Positions 12,504 to 24,077 of a stretch of 64,000 nucleotides of DNA are shown here, in pieces. This stretch comes from Xenoacremonium recifei. Taxonomy: Eukaryota > Ascomycota > Sordariomycetes > Hypocreales > Nectriaceae. Below the pieces are notes generated by a model. The model was not told the DNA's origin. It saw only the letters and a list, made by a program, of their open reading frames with translations, and made no database searches. The translations under genes and the position numbers were made by a program. The stretch is from assembly GCA_012184525.1 (NCBI GenBank), contig WOFQ01000030.1:186001-250000 (forward strand). The letters are read 5' to 3'. Position 1 is the stretch's first letter. Each line of letters opens with the position of its first letter.

Positions 12504-15500
12504 CTATAGATCCTCTTCTACCGCGGTGGCTTTCTCGGTTAGAATATACCTACTCCTGTCTGTTTTCTCATCTCGCTCATGTTCGATGGCAAGTTTTTGC
12601 AAGTGTCCTATAACGTTTTCGACCACCGTGTCCTTCCTCTGGCGATCTTTCCGGCCTAAATCATTTAGCCACGCAATCTTGTTCAAGACGAAGTAAACGA
12701 TGGCAATGAAGACAGTGACCCCGAAGGAATAGAGCCAAATTACCACGACCGTCACAATATCAGTCCAACCGTTCCGACTTTGGTGCCAATGGTCCACTGG
12801 TATATCGGTTTCTCCAATACCAGAGAGCCAACCAAACAAGCAAAAGATCGTGGCAATAATATCGACACCAAGAATTGCCCCCACAAGCTGCCAAGAAGGC
12901 CAAGTTTGGCCTCCCCGCGTGACAAAGATCAGCCAGTTCTCTGTCAAAGCGACTTCGAGAAATAGGACTTCTTGTACTGAACCCCAATTCTCGATTATAC
13001 CGCCACTTGGTAGGTACATAGTTCCACGGATGATCCATGTGCCCATAGCGAGGAGGATTCCTAGAATAACGCTTACAACCCATATCTTTTGCAGCTGCCA
13101 CTCCACTGGCCGTGGCTCCCAGTGAGCATTGTCATAAGCCACCGCAACCGTGGCCAAGTCCGCAAACAGGGCGAGAAAGACGATCAAGTCCACACGGATG
13201 GTCTCATTGATAATAATCATGGAAAGAGTGAGGTAGATCTCCAGGTGCAGACAGAGGGCAATACGGTATTGGATGTAGGCCTTCATTCTCTGGAAGATCT
13301 GCCGCGAGGTCTTGATGGCCAAGACAATCGTACTCAGCCCTGGGGCCAGGAATACGATGTCCGCCGCCGCCTGAGCGGCTTCGGATGCGCCTTCGACTGC
13401 TATGCCGCAATCTGCTTTCTTGAGCGATGGTGCGTCGTTGACTCCATCGCCAGTCATCGCCGTGAGGTGACCGCGTTGTTGTAGCATCTCGACAACGGTG
13501 TACTTATGTTCAGGGAACACTTCCGCAAACCCATCAGCACGCTCCACGAAGTCATGCTGGACAGTTCCGGCGAGGCCGCCGTGGATGAGCCTCTCAGAAT
13601 TGTAGACCTTTGTGCCCAGTGACAGCATTTTGCATGTCTCCTTTGCAATAGCAATAGCATCTCCCGTAAGCATTTTGACTGGAACACCAAGATGTGCAGC
13701 TTCCATAATTGTCTGCGCTGTATCTTCACGAGGCGGGTCGAACATTGATAACAGGCCGAGCAGGACCCATTCTTCGTCATTTTTCTTGTATGCTACTCCC
13801 AAAGATCGAAAGCCACGGCGAGCCAGCTCTTGTGCCTTTTCTTTGTACAGGTTAGCAGTCTCTTCGGAACAGTTGGACAGCTTTAGTATGGCTCTTGGAG
13901 CTCCCTTGGCGCAGGTGTATTGGTCATCTCCCAGGCGGCAAACAGCTGTGATTCTTTTGGACACCGGGTCAAACGGTGTAAACTTCTCAGTTATCCATCC
14001 ATTTTGGAGGATCTCTCGTGCCTTGGGATATCGTTTTAAGGTGAGAATGGTGACTTTGTCAATCGGGTCCAGAGATTTCAGGTTGTGAGATGAAGCGAGC
14101 GCCGCTACTGCCATCATCCAGTTTACGTCCTGGCCTTCGGACACATATGGTTCACGAATGCTCAGCTTATTAGCTGTCAAAGTTCCCGTTTTGTCGGAAC
14201 AAAGAATATCAACGCCCTAATTTTCGTGAGTGAGAAAATGGCTTCTCTTCATGGATAGATTTAACTTACAGCAAGTGACTCAATGGCTGTCAGCTTCTGA
14301 ACAATGGCTTTCTGTTTCGCAAGATATGCAGCTCCAACAGCCAGGGTTGTCGTCGTAACTACTGGAAGACCGACGGGGACGCCAATAATCAAGAGAACCA
14401 GAGCATAATGCAACAGATTCTGAGACCCGGGCTTAGCAATATGGATGTGGTGATAGAAGCCTCCAATCCAAGCAGCCAGAATCCAGAACATGACAAGAAT
14501 CAATAAGGCTGTTCCAATATTGTTCATGACAGCTTTGAAGTGGCCTTGATCCTTGGCACCCTGGACAAGGTCGGCAGTACGACCCACGAACGAGTCTTTA
14601 GCTGTCGCCGTGACAATCCCATAAGCCTTCCCTCGTTTGCAGCCAGTCGTATAGTAAACAAGATCGCCGAGATACTTCTCAACTGCCAATGATTCCCCAG
14701 TAATGGCTGATTGATCGACGGCCACTAACGAACGGCTGCGATGGTCAATCAAGGGTGATTTAGAGTCGTCATGGTCATCTTGGTCCTCATGCTCGTCTCC
14801 CTTCTCTTCTGGGTCCGTCTCATCGCTTTGGTCTAGCTTGTCTTCGGCCCGGAGCTGTTTATAGATCGCAAAGTCCTCTGGGCGGTCAAATCCACATACT
14901 AGACGTGCATCCGCTGGCACGGTATCGCCCTCCTGGATTATGACCTAATGTCGTTCTTCAGCACTCTGCAGAACGAATTGAAAGAAGTGATGGAATTGCT
15001 CTTACCACATCTCCTGGAACCAGTTCCCTTGCTAGGATGTTCTGTTGCCGGCTCTCTCGCACAACTGTGCATCTCATAGCAATGTCGCCTTTGAGACTAG
15101 CCACCACGTCGGCGGCTTGCTTCTCTTGATAGAAGCCGACAAAGGCGTTAAGGCAGAGGATCCCCAAGATGACACCGAAGTCAACCCAGTCACCAAGGCC
15201 GACAGCCAGCAGTGCCGCGATCTCCATCACTTCTCGCTCGTTAGGACAAAATGAATCATGAACGGATATCTGTTGTTGAAAGACTAACCGTATAAAATAG
15301 GCCCAGTGAAGAAACCCAGGAATTTCAGAACCAGGTTCTCTTTTTCGGCGGCAAGTTCGTTCCATCCTGAGATCTTTCTACGCTCCTCTACATCGGACAA
15401 ACGGATACCAAGATGTATATCCGTTTCAAACCACGAGGATTGGACATCAGATTTGGCCGCCCGATCACCTTGATCGCGATCGTCAGAGCTCTTCCAGAAC

Positions 15501-15748
15501 TGCCACCATCGCTTCTGCCGCTTGCGATTGACCGCTTCATCTTCGTCTTGCTTGCGATGGTCATCGCGATAAGTGCTGATATACCGATCCAGGGCAGGGT
15601 ATTCGCCAAGGTCATGGGAGTCAATAATGACGGAACTACTCGAATGGTGATCTCCAGAGCCACTGGCCTCAACGTCATCCTCCGCTCCGGAATGATTTTT
15701 GCGACGGTAAAGCATGGTTACAGAATATGGCGTCTTGTATAAGTCCAA
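12504..15748 (-). CDS. Plasma-membrane H+-ATPase (P3A P-type ATPase), long form
   Basis: Electrogenic proton pump of the plasma membrane that energises secondary transport. Four exons (15748-15289, 15229-15006, 14944-14270, 14216-12504) encode 1023 aa, or 1012 aa from the ATG at 15715. Motifs: DQSAITGES in the actuator domain, IIGVPVGLPVV in TM4, CSDKTGTLT with the phosphorylated Asp near residue 461, KGAPRAIL, MLTGDA and TGDGVNDAPSLKKAD. About ten membrane segments are visible. It is roughly 100 residues longer than yeast Pma1. The excess lies in a charged N-terminal extension containing RWWQFWK and in a very acidic loop (about 14750-14850) just before the TGES region. The family is certain; whether it is the housekeeping pump or a second isoform is not. 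Confidence 0.93.
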
Positions 15749-16576
15749 GAAACTACGACTGTGACTGAGGAAGTAAGTCTGGGTTTCGAGGTCCCTAACG
15801 TGGCATGATCAACTTCTATAGATTGTCAAATTAATCCCTCGACAAGGGATTCCAGGCACAATGACGACAACCTCTGAAAAGCCTGGGGTTCCATCGATCC
15901 GTCGGTGCCGATGCCGTCTGCGAGACCTGATTACCCCAATTTGTTCACACCATTACCGGCACAAATAACCGTGCCAGTGAGAGGACCTTGGATACTTCCG
16001 TCGGTGCCGGTCCCGAGGCCCACCGATAGGGAATGCGACAATTAGCACTAGCCTTTGTAGGCGTACTCTAGATGCAAGAAGCTAGCAGGACTAGTGATCT
16101 TCGACAGTAAATAAGCGAGTGTCCAATCCAAGGAAGCCATAGGTTGACCAATTAAACAGGGCGCTGGCTCGGTATCACTCACTGAACCTGGCAGGCATCC
16201 TCGTGACAGCAATGCAACGCAGAGCGATTTCATAGCCCGATGGCCGTTCAGCCGGCGCTACACTTTTCCAACATTGGCCATAACACTTTCAAGGCAGCTT
16301 TTCTTTTTGTACTGGTTATCCGGACTGCCGCTGGTCCCGATCCCGAGTTTTCCGCAGCACATTCTGGTCAATTTATGTTCCCCAGTTTCCGGTCGCCGTT
16401 GCATCCATGCATAGAGGGTTATGAGACTCGTGATGAAAGAGAGGATGGCATGATGTAGGAATGATAGATGATGATAGGACGGGAAAGATTCTTGAAGACG
16501 TTTTCGCCAGCCGCATTGCCTCAACCAGCAGTCTTCACTTCGATTCTTTGGTAAACTCGCACACGATAAATTTGCA
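15749..16576. other. Intergenic, nothing recognised
   Basis: Probable promoter region of the H+-ATPase and of the small plus-strand gene at 16577. Short open frames only. Two similar cgtcggtgccg-type words occur near 15901 and 16000. Confidence 0.4.
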
Positions 16577-17239
16577 ATGCCGCATTTTGGGCCGCCGTCC
16601 TATCAAGCTGCAAGTGAAAACGAGCCTCGAGTCCAACTGCCCAGTGGAGAGCTTCTTTCTCTAGCTTGGGCTGGGCGCGACATATTTTCTTCCAACGAAC
16701 CATGCCTGAAATACTACGAACTAAGTGCAACGCCGCATGAAACCACATGTCCTGTTAAGACTGTAAAGCGAGTGAGATATCGATTGTCGAGATTCGACGG
16801 AGTTGGCAGGTGTAGAATTCGACTTGATGATACGTATGTGCTGCGAGATGTTTCATCGCGAATCCTGAAACCACAGAAGATCATCATTGTTGGAAAGAGA
16901 AACGACAAGCGATATTATGAAAATGTCAAGTTATCTCCTGGTATTACTGGTTGGGCTTCGTGTACAGCAATTGGGCACTTCAAGGCTCAGACCAGTCTTT
17001 CCAACTGTCGGCGAATTGAAGTTAAATGGAAGGATTTGAACGGAGATGTTGTTGCAATTGAAGAAGGGTATATTTGGGCTGCTAAGACTGGACTTTTGGG
17101 AACCCCTCACCTGAGATTAAGGAAGGTATTAAATGACAAAGACCTAGACCTACTTGTGACATGCTGGGCTGCTCGTCTTTGGATGAAGGCCCAGCAAGTG
17201 ATCGCCAGATCCGCAAGCAGTTCTCAGATAGTACAGTAG
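16577..17239 (+). CDS. Uncharacterised 220-aa protein
   Basis: Single-exon frame starting MPHFGPPSYQAASENEPRVQ. It has balanced composition, alternating beta-type segments (RRIEVKW, KIIIVGKR) and a C-terminal stretch LDLLVTCWAARLWMKAQQV. No signal peptide or membrane segment was seen. The pattern recalls fungal proteins with a tubby/LURP1-like C-terminal fold, but that is only an impression. It is kept as a gene because the frame is long, has coding-like composition and starts with a plausible ATG. No neighbour suggests a function. Confidence 0.55.
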   Translation: MPHFGPPSYQAASENEPRVQLPSGELLSLAWAGRDIFSSNEPCLKYYELSATPHETTCPVKTVKRVRYRLSRFDGVGRCRIRLDDTYVLRDVSSRILKPQKIIIVGKRNDKRYYENVKLSPGITGWASCTAIGHFKAQTSLSNCRRIEVKWKDLNGDVVAIEEGYIWAAKTGLLGTPHLRLRKVLNDKDLDLLVTCWAARLWMKAQQVIARSASSSQIVQ

Positions 17240-18246
17240 ACCTATAGGTGTCTTCGGAGCTTATAATCATCAACTCAAATTTCCAATGCCGAGATCTCAC
17301 GGGGAATGGTATTCACTCCAATCCGCGGAAAGGATCATGTGCAACATCAGATCAGACATAAAATCACGCAATGTCGAAGCCCCAGCCAGTTCTAATTTCC
17401 CCCTCAATTCTGGTGGTTTTCTATGCCATGCTATATCTAATCAGTCTTTTGTTCCTTTGTAGAGTAACTTGCCAGGGTGTGTATTGAAGTTTTACAAACG
17501 CCGAAAGAGCTGTACAACTTGTAATCGCGAGAGGAAAACAAAAGCCATATGCTAGATATCAACCCAGAATGAGCTCTAAAGCGAAAGTCTCATTCAGTCT
17601 TGACTACTGAACTTTGCAAATCGTATCATGGAATATACTGTAACAGGTCTGTGCAAGGTAAAGACTTTATTTATGATTATAATCCTACTCAATTAGCTTC
17701 GAGACGACCCTATCTATCCCTGACTTCGCCTTGAATAAGGAACAATTTCCGCCATTTTCGCATGCTTGATAACGACCAATGGTCCTGGGCGTCGTTTAAA
17801 CTATTTAGACTGACTTTGAAACTCCTCGATCATATATAAGCCTCAGAATACACTGTGCGATTAGTGACTAATTAATATTGCTTTCTTCCGTATGCAGCAA
17901 TTCTAGCTAACCCTTGGTCTATGTCCTAGACCAGTCTCGATACTGTTTGAGAAACCTTCGATTCACAGACCGAGATGCGAGGTAGTAGACCCTCTTTGGG
18001 TATTTTGAGTTGAATTCGGGCGCAAAACCAGACACTGCTCGTTCCAATGTCAGAGAGTGTTCAGACTTCGGGCGAAAGTGCTGGCATGCTCCATCTGTAA
18101 TGTAGTAAGGGGTCGGCTTTGGCAAGGTTAAGTTCGTGATTACCTCTATTTTTTTCAGTTGGGGGAAATCCACGGATCCTGCGGATGCAAATGTCTCAAG
18201 GATCCTCCATCAGCGATTAAATCCTGTCCCAGCGGTTCGAATCCGA
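17240..18246. other. Intergenic, nothing recognised
   Basis: About 1 kb of AT-leaning sequence between convergent genes. No frame with recognisable protein features. Confidence 0.5.
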
Positions 18247-19148
18247 TCAATCTGTCCCGTTACCCATTCCTTCTTCCACTGTCAATGCCCTTTCCACTTC
18301 TCTAAGCTCACGTGCCCGCTCTTGTCTCTTCTGCTCTTTCGTTGCCGACACGAATACCTTGCCTGGCTTCCACCAAAAGACGGGATAACGACGTCGACCC
18401 AAGTTGTTAATGATCAAGGCCCACCCTAACATGATGAGTGAAGAAGCCAGAATGACGGGCAAATATCTCCACGACAAGGTCACCACTTCAGTCTGCACGG
18501 CAGCATTGAGCCCAGTTGCACCGGCCCTAGTTTCAAAGGTTAGATTTGGTCCTCTGCGGTCGTTCTGAGGGTGTTTGAATCTACATACGGTGGATGAACT
18601 GCCCCAATAAGGAACTGACAAGTGGCAGACGTGGCCATTGAAATAGCGCCGTTGACGAATACGTTGGCGTGAAAACCACCCTCGTTCAAATATGGATGAT
18701 AGTGCGGGTTAAGCACAAAGAGCCTGGTAATACATGTCCCAGCTAAGGCCGAGACGAAATGGCCCAGCACAAAGTTACGGGGCTGTGCAAGAGGAGACTC
18801 AATGGCACAAAAGAGGAGGACCGCCGAGGCTCCGAAGGATGTGATGATAATCGGAGCATGGTAGACCTCGTGAAAAGCTGTGTTTGTAGACATGATGGCT
18901 TCTATGAGGAGAATGCCTCCAAAGGAGCCTATCCACGTGAAGATGCAGACCTCAAGCTTCAGCGGAATATATTTCAGCCATGAGAACGGTGGAAATGGCA
19001 AAGGATCGTAAGGCGCTGCCGTGTCCGGCGGCTTGTAGCCGGTGAAGCGGGAAAGATACGCCGGGAGACGGGCACGATAGTCTTCGTGGAGTCTGTAACG
19101 TTCTTTCAAGCCTTCAACCTTTGGGGTTGTTGACTTCTGATCTTGCAT
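18247..19148 (-). CDS. HPP-family integral membrane protein
   Basis: Predicted 279 aa from two exons (19148-18589 and 18526-18247). After a soluble N-terminus with a Pro-rich stretch (PYDPLPFPPFSW) come four hydrophobic segments. HPP-family signatures include FGASAVLLF followed by SPLAQPRNFVLGH, and AVHPPAGATGLNAA, the last created by the splice (CC|G). The C-terminus is basic and helical (KEQKRQERARELREVERAL). In plants and bacteria HPP proteins are linked to nitrite transport in plastids or membranes; the role in fungi is not established. The ATG at 19148 was chosen because the codon six bases upstream is GTG. No lesion seen. Confidence 0.85.
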
Positions 19149-20439
19149 TTTCACAAAGACCCAAGTATATGATTCTAAAAATTGTTTGACAAAATGTGTG
19201 ACGTGCGTGATCCCAATTAGACACAGGTTACATAGTTACATGAGGAAGTCTTATATCTTTCTGTGTACCGACGAAGAATCGAATGATTGACATCATATCA
19301 TTCATTCAATACTGATTCTGAGTTCTGTTCTCACCAAAAGTTTTGTCCCGCCTCTGCCGTATTTTCCGGCAAGGGGGCATTTACACCAAAACCAACTCTT
19401 TTTATGATGATATATGTGGGACCGGATTTGACGGTCCAGATCTCTTTCCGTAAGCTCACAGTTCCCAGTCTATTCTGGTCTTATTAGACTTGACGCCCCC
19501 AACCAAATTTCCGTATTTCCCGGCATTTCCGAATCGGTCCATCCCGTCGCGACATGAAAAGGGGACGTCATTCGTCCACAAATAGGTAATGTCGTTAAGA
19601 TCTGCTCGATAAACCGCTTCGATCACGTTTTGTCAAGTAATGTAAAAGCCATCCTGCAGGGTTTAGAGAGAGGCTCACCCGCCAGGCAATCTCTGCATCA
19701 AAATTACCGGCTCACCGTAAATTCGGTCCCGGGAGAAGGTTTTCGACTTTCGGCGGAGACACGTGAGACACATGCGGCGACGCCAAAATCACGTATTCAT
19801 TTCGTCATCTGAAGCTACCCGGAGGAACCCCGGATGCTGAGAGGTGCCGACGCTGACTCAGCTTGGATGAGTAATAGTCTGTGCCCAAATCCAGCACATT
19901 TAGCGGCACGCCTCACGCGATAATCGCATACATACAAGCGCATGCATGCATCCGCTATGTGAATATGGGCCTGCGCCACAACGTAACGCGCTTAGCCTTT
20001 GAGGCACGTGTTGGAGCGCTAACAATCAACACCACGGAGTCAACTACCCTGTAGGCACACGCGTTTATTGTTGGCAACTCCAACATCTCCCTTTAACATA
20101 GTATTTATGGCATCACCGACATGAACTTCTTACAACTATTTCCAGTTCAGGGATATATCTCAGTAAGGATTATTTTCAGCGATTTCCCCTTGCATTGTTT
20201 ATCGTCTATCCACCTTTAGCTTCAATAATCCAGCTCAGACTTTCAAATATCGATCTGGATATTGGCTAGTCTTCTGGACAAAGTTTGCATTTTAATAAGT
20301 GCAATGAATAATAGCACACAATCTTTACTAAAAGCTGTCCCAGCTTCCGGAGAATAGGAACAGTTATATCTATTCTTACAGCGACAATCAATGCAATTGC
20401 ATTGAGTCAAACCTTTACCCCTACGGTCTACCATACTAC
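19149..20439. other. Long intergenic region, nothing recognised
   Basis: About 1.3 kb between the HPP gene and the 3' end of the complex I gene. Only short frames occur. Several GC-rich words containing CCGG and CGCG occur, with no repeat structure that could be confirmed. Confidence 0.45.
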
Positions 20440-21178
20440 TCATCGACGATACCACATTCTGGTAATTTTCGTTTTTCTCATCTTCCGTTGCAGCAGGAAG
20501 ACGCCGTTCAGCAATGCTTCAGGGGTCGGCGGGCAACCAGGGACGTAAACATCTACAGGGACAACCCTGTCCACGCCGCGCACCACATTGTAACTATAAT
20601 GATAGTACCCTCCTCCGTTTGCACATGTACCCATACTGATCACCCATTTGGGATCTGGCATCTGGTCGTAGCACTGCCGGAGTGCTGGAGCCATCTTATT
20701 GGTGAGAGTGCCCGCAACAATCATCACATCTGCCTGCCTTGGCGATGCTCGGAATATGATGCCAAGACGGTCTTGATCGTATCGTGGCGTAGAGGCATGC
20801 ATCATCTCAACACTACAACAAGCAAGGCCAAAGGAAAGTGGCCACAATGATCCCTGCCTGGCCCAATTGATGATTTGATCCGTCTTTGTGCTTGCTCACA
20901 ATCAGCATGGAACTTCAAGGGTCGAAATGGGCAACATACACAACGTATGCCATAGCGCCGGTCTTTTTTGAGTCGCGGGAGAGCGCCAATCCTTCGGTAC
21001 CCGAGTCGAGACTGTTGCTCTGGTCTTGCGACTGACTATAATATCGGCTGCGAGTCGTCTGCCATGATGCTGGTGTATAGAAGTGCGCACTCTGATACCG
21101 CAGAGTTGGAGGAAGAAATCGAGTGGTCCTCGTAACTGAAGAACCACTAACGTAAGTGCATAGCGAGTGAACCAGCAT
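20440..21178 (-). CDS. Complex I 20-kDa (PSST/NuoB/NDUFS7-type) subunit, probably mitochondrial
   Basis: Core subunit carrying iron-sulfur cluster N2, next to the ubiquinone site of NADH dehydrogenase. Exon 2 (20890-20440) holds GLACCSVEMMH, RYDQDRLGIIFRASPRQ, SMGTCANGGGYYHYSY and YVPGCPP, so the tandem Cys pair and both further N2 Cys ligands are present. It ends KITRMWYRR. Exon 1 ends at 20940; joining through a 49-nt intron gives AYVVTKTDQIINWARQGSLW. The upstream region is Arg/Ser/Thr-rich (RTTRFLPPTLRYQ, TTRSRYYSQSQ), typical of a mitochondrial presequence. The only in-frame ATG found upstream (21178) lies inside the terminal repeat of a MITE ending at 21150. The element therefore supplies the predicted first ten or so residues, or else has replaced the original start. 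Predicted length with this start is 229 aa. Alternative: a 5'-damaged duplicate copy. Confidence 0.8.
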
Positions 21179-21575
21179 AGCGAGTGAAACAGTTCTTATC
21201 ACTAGTAAAATCGGATTTTCTAAAAAATTATAAAATTCTTATACTTTAATTAAAATAGCTAGAAACTTTAAAATAGCTTATTTATATTATAAAAGGTTAT
21301 ATATTAATTCCCTTAAAATTCTACTTACATAGTTTTAGAGATATAAGAAAAGTGGGGCTCTGATAAGAAGAATATTTATTTTAGCTATATTAGAATAAAG
21401 AGAGAATATAGTAAAAATTCTACAAAATACTTTATTCTTATCGCTAATCTATAATAGAAAAGACTTTTTAATTAATCTGTAATTAGATTTTTAATGGTTT
21501 TTTTAAAAACTGGATTTTACTAGCGATAAGAACTGTTTCACTCGCTATGCTGGTTCACTCGCTATGCACTTACGT
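21150..21575. mobile_element. MITE-like inverted-repeat element, TA target duplication
   Basis: A 426-bp AT-rich element is bounded by 63-bp terminal inverted repeats (21150-21212 and 21513-21575) that differ at one position (21201). It is flanked by TA on both sides (21148-21149 and 21576-21577). The ends read acgtaagtgc... and ...gcacttacgt. Each terminal repeat contains an internal tandem near-duplicate of gcatagcgagtgaa. No transposase frame is present. TA duplication points to a Tc1/mariner-type non-autonomous element. The repeat arms are nearly identical, consistent with a fairly recent insertion. It sits on the 5' end of the complex I subunit gene. Confidence 0.88.
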
Positions 21576-21577
21576 TA

Positions 21578-22029
21578 TTAGATTCCGTCGATGACCAGTT
21601 AGAGTACTTACATCGGCACATGATTGCGACAAGCACTTGGGCTTCGTCGCGAGAAAGTTGATATAGGATTTCAAAAATTTGAGGATCAAACACGAGATAG
21701 AGAACCGAAAGAAAATATAATAGGAGTCGACAAATAGAGAGGGTTTCGAGTGTTAGGACAATGCCCCAGGATGCTAATCGAAGTTGCATGTCCAATCATG
21801 TAAGAAGGTAGGCCTCCACTTTTACTTTCAGAGCCTAGTATGTCATCGGTGAAAAGCCCATTTGTCGGAAAAAAACCCACTGGCTGGCATTCCAGCATCG
21901 GATAAAAGCCCACTTTCCTCTTGTTTCGGTCTTTAACCCACTCTCTCTTCAATTCATCAATCACTGCTTACCGATCAAATATCCGAGTAGGCCAATAAAT
22001 CAGAACCGAGGCCTAGAGACTCTCTTGTT
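21578..22029. other. Region between MITE and regulator gene, nothing certain
   Basis: Likely contains the displaced 5' region of the complex I gene (minus) and the promoter of the regulator at 22030 (plus). On the minus strand a consensus donor gtaagt followed by ctctaac lies just beside the MITE (about 21590-21612), so an intron may have spanned the insertion site. A 92-codon minus frame (21686-21964) shows no recognisable domain. Confidence 0.4.
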
Positions 22030-24077
22030 ATGATGTCGCGTCTAGCTTGTTCGATCTGTGGAAAGACATACTCAAGCAATACCCACTTGCGACGCCACGA
22101 GACACAGCGTACGAAACCAGCATTACAGTTCTGTGAGCAATCTAACACCTTCCAGACAGCCGGTCTTCCTTGAAACAATGTCCGTTATGCTCCAAAGGCT
22201 TTCATAGAGTGTCAGTACTATAATATCTGCGGTTCATTGATCCTCCTGACTGTCTCTTTTAGAGACGTCGCTCGCCGACATTTTCAGAAATGTTCTGGAA
22301 ACTTAGACGTGGCCATTCCACTCTCAAAACGCGGAAGAAAGCCTCGCGCTTGTGACAGATGCTTCAGAAGCAAAGTCTCCTGTACTCAAGGAAACCCATG
22401 CTCCAGATGCCATTCTGCGGGTTATCCTTGTTCATACAACCGTACTGGCGGTTCTAGAGCCGAGGGAAATGCTTCAAGCCAGAATCGTATTTCATCGGTG
22501 CCTGGAGCGCCACTATTGCTGAGATTCACGGACCCAACTAATTTCGGAACTTCTGAAGCACTGTCAAAACACATGTCTAGCGATAGTTTATTAGGCTCGG
22601 ACAACGAAACAGCCCCTTTGCCGACATTGCCTAACAGCCATGAGGAATGCGACTTTTCTGGTTGGTCTTCCATACCTTGGTTTCCGGAATACGTTCCCAA
22701 TATGGACTCAACAAACATGAATGAGATATTTCCCCACGCAGAGAGTCATATTTTGAACCTAAGGATGTCACAGTCTCAAGTTGATAGCCTCATCGGTGGT
22801 CTTGCAGATGCTCATCGCGCCATTCATCTCCAGAATGGAACTGAAAGTATCAGGTTCGAGAGCAAACTCGCTCGATCTGTGTTCACTACCCAGAACGTTG
22901 AACATTTTATCAGGGTCTTTTTCAATCGCGTGCAGCCATATCACCCTATCCTACATGCTCCTACTTTTGATGTCGACACTGTCTCCCTGCCGCTTCTTCT
23001 ATCCGTTGCTTGTATTGGATCGGTATTTTGTGCCCCTTTCGACGACGCTACATCGGCCCGGCTTTTTTTCGATGCGGCTGAGGAGTATATATTCAACGAC
23101 TCGGCCATGCAGCACTTACTATCCCGTCCACGACACGGCAAACAAGTAGGAAAGTTAGAGATGCAAGCCCTTCAAGCAGCTTCCATTATTCGCCTGGTTC
23201 AAATTGGTATCAACAACGCCTCAACGCGACGCCGCATTCGCGTTCATCGACATCCTATCCTCAATAGCGCTATCCAGACATCAGGGATCATTGGCACAAG
23301 ACACCCAAAACCAATTTGCGAATACACGGCATCTCAATGGGGCCAGTTCATCGAGTATGAGCTTGCCATTCGGTAATTGACCATTGTACGTCCCGAAAAC
23401 CTTGCGCTCCGATTCTAACAATGCAGATAGGCTGGTCCACTGGACCCATCTGAACAATAGCTTCATGGCATGTTGTTTCAATATCCACCCCGTTTTAACG
23501 GTCTCGGAGTTGGACGGCGACATGCCCTGCCCTGATCGAATTTTCGAAGCTGGAACACCGTCAGAATTTCAACAGATGGTTGCGTGTTCAACTCTGTCGG
23601 TCCGGCCACCGTCTCTTGCCCGATCTATTGAAGATTTACTGCAAGATTCATGGCTTAGAGTTCAAGATGAAGTATATAAAACAATGGATTCGCAAACATT
23701 GTTTTCTATCATTTGCTGTGAAGCCTTCTTATTCTACTCATATGTAGCTTCATTGCTGACTCTACACAGCTCTGTTCGTCACGATTAAGATTGCCAGGGC
23801 CTGCTGCGCAGGTAAAATTCTGTCGGAGCCAGTGATGCGTGCTTGCACGCGTTGGAGAGACTTGTGGAGCGCAGTGTCGTCAAGGGACGCTGAGGCCGGC
23901 CGAATCTTCGTTTTTGCAAAATACGCACTGGAGTCTTGCCATCTGACTGAGGCTTTCGTTAGGGCTATCCAGTCTGGAGACCTAAGCAGCCCCTTTATGC
24001 GCGAGATGGCTGTTGATTCCATGAATAATGTCAACGAATTTATTGAGAAAGCATCCAAAGGCGAATTGGTTGCATAG
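22030..24077 (+). CDS. C2H2 plus Zn2Cys6 fungal transcription factor
   Basis: Predicted 612-aa regulator from five exons: 22030-22108, 22156-22210, 22263-23372, 23431-23717 and 23770-24077. Two classical fingers come first. Finger 1 is CSICGKTYSSNTHLRRHETQH, whose last His codon is created by the first splice. Finger 2 is CPLCSKGFHRVDVARRHFQKC, a C2HC form whose Val-Asp junction is created by the second splice. Then follows a basic segment KRGRKPRA and a Zn2Cys6 cluster (CDRCFRSKVSC, PCSRCHSAGYPC). The rest resembles the Fungal_trans domain (IHPVLTVSELDGDMPC). That the splices restore both fingers is good support for the model. Target genes are unknown; a secreted CBM9-like gene follows downstream. 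Confidence 0.86.

Noticed and set aside
15413..15742. 109-codon plus-strand frame inside the H+-ATPase first exon
   Set aside because: Antisense shadow of the well-supported ATPase coding sequence.
18225..18260. tRNA-like T-arm word (ggttcgaatcc)
   Set aside because: Stem pairing is imperfect and no acceptor, D or anticodon arm with the right spacing was found upstream.
21686..21964. 92-codon minus-strand frame beside the MITE
   Set aside because: No recognisable features. Could be a displaced 5' exon of the complex I gene but does not look like a presequence.
22109..22155. Apparent frameshift and loss of the last His in the first C2H2 finger
   Set aside because: Calling a 47-nt intron with a ctaac branch restores both the frame and the His, so the gene is intact.
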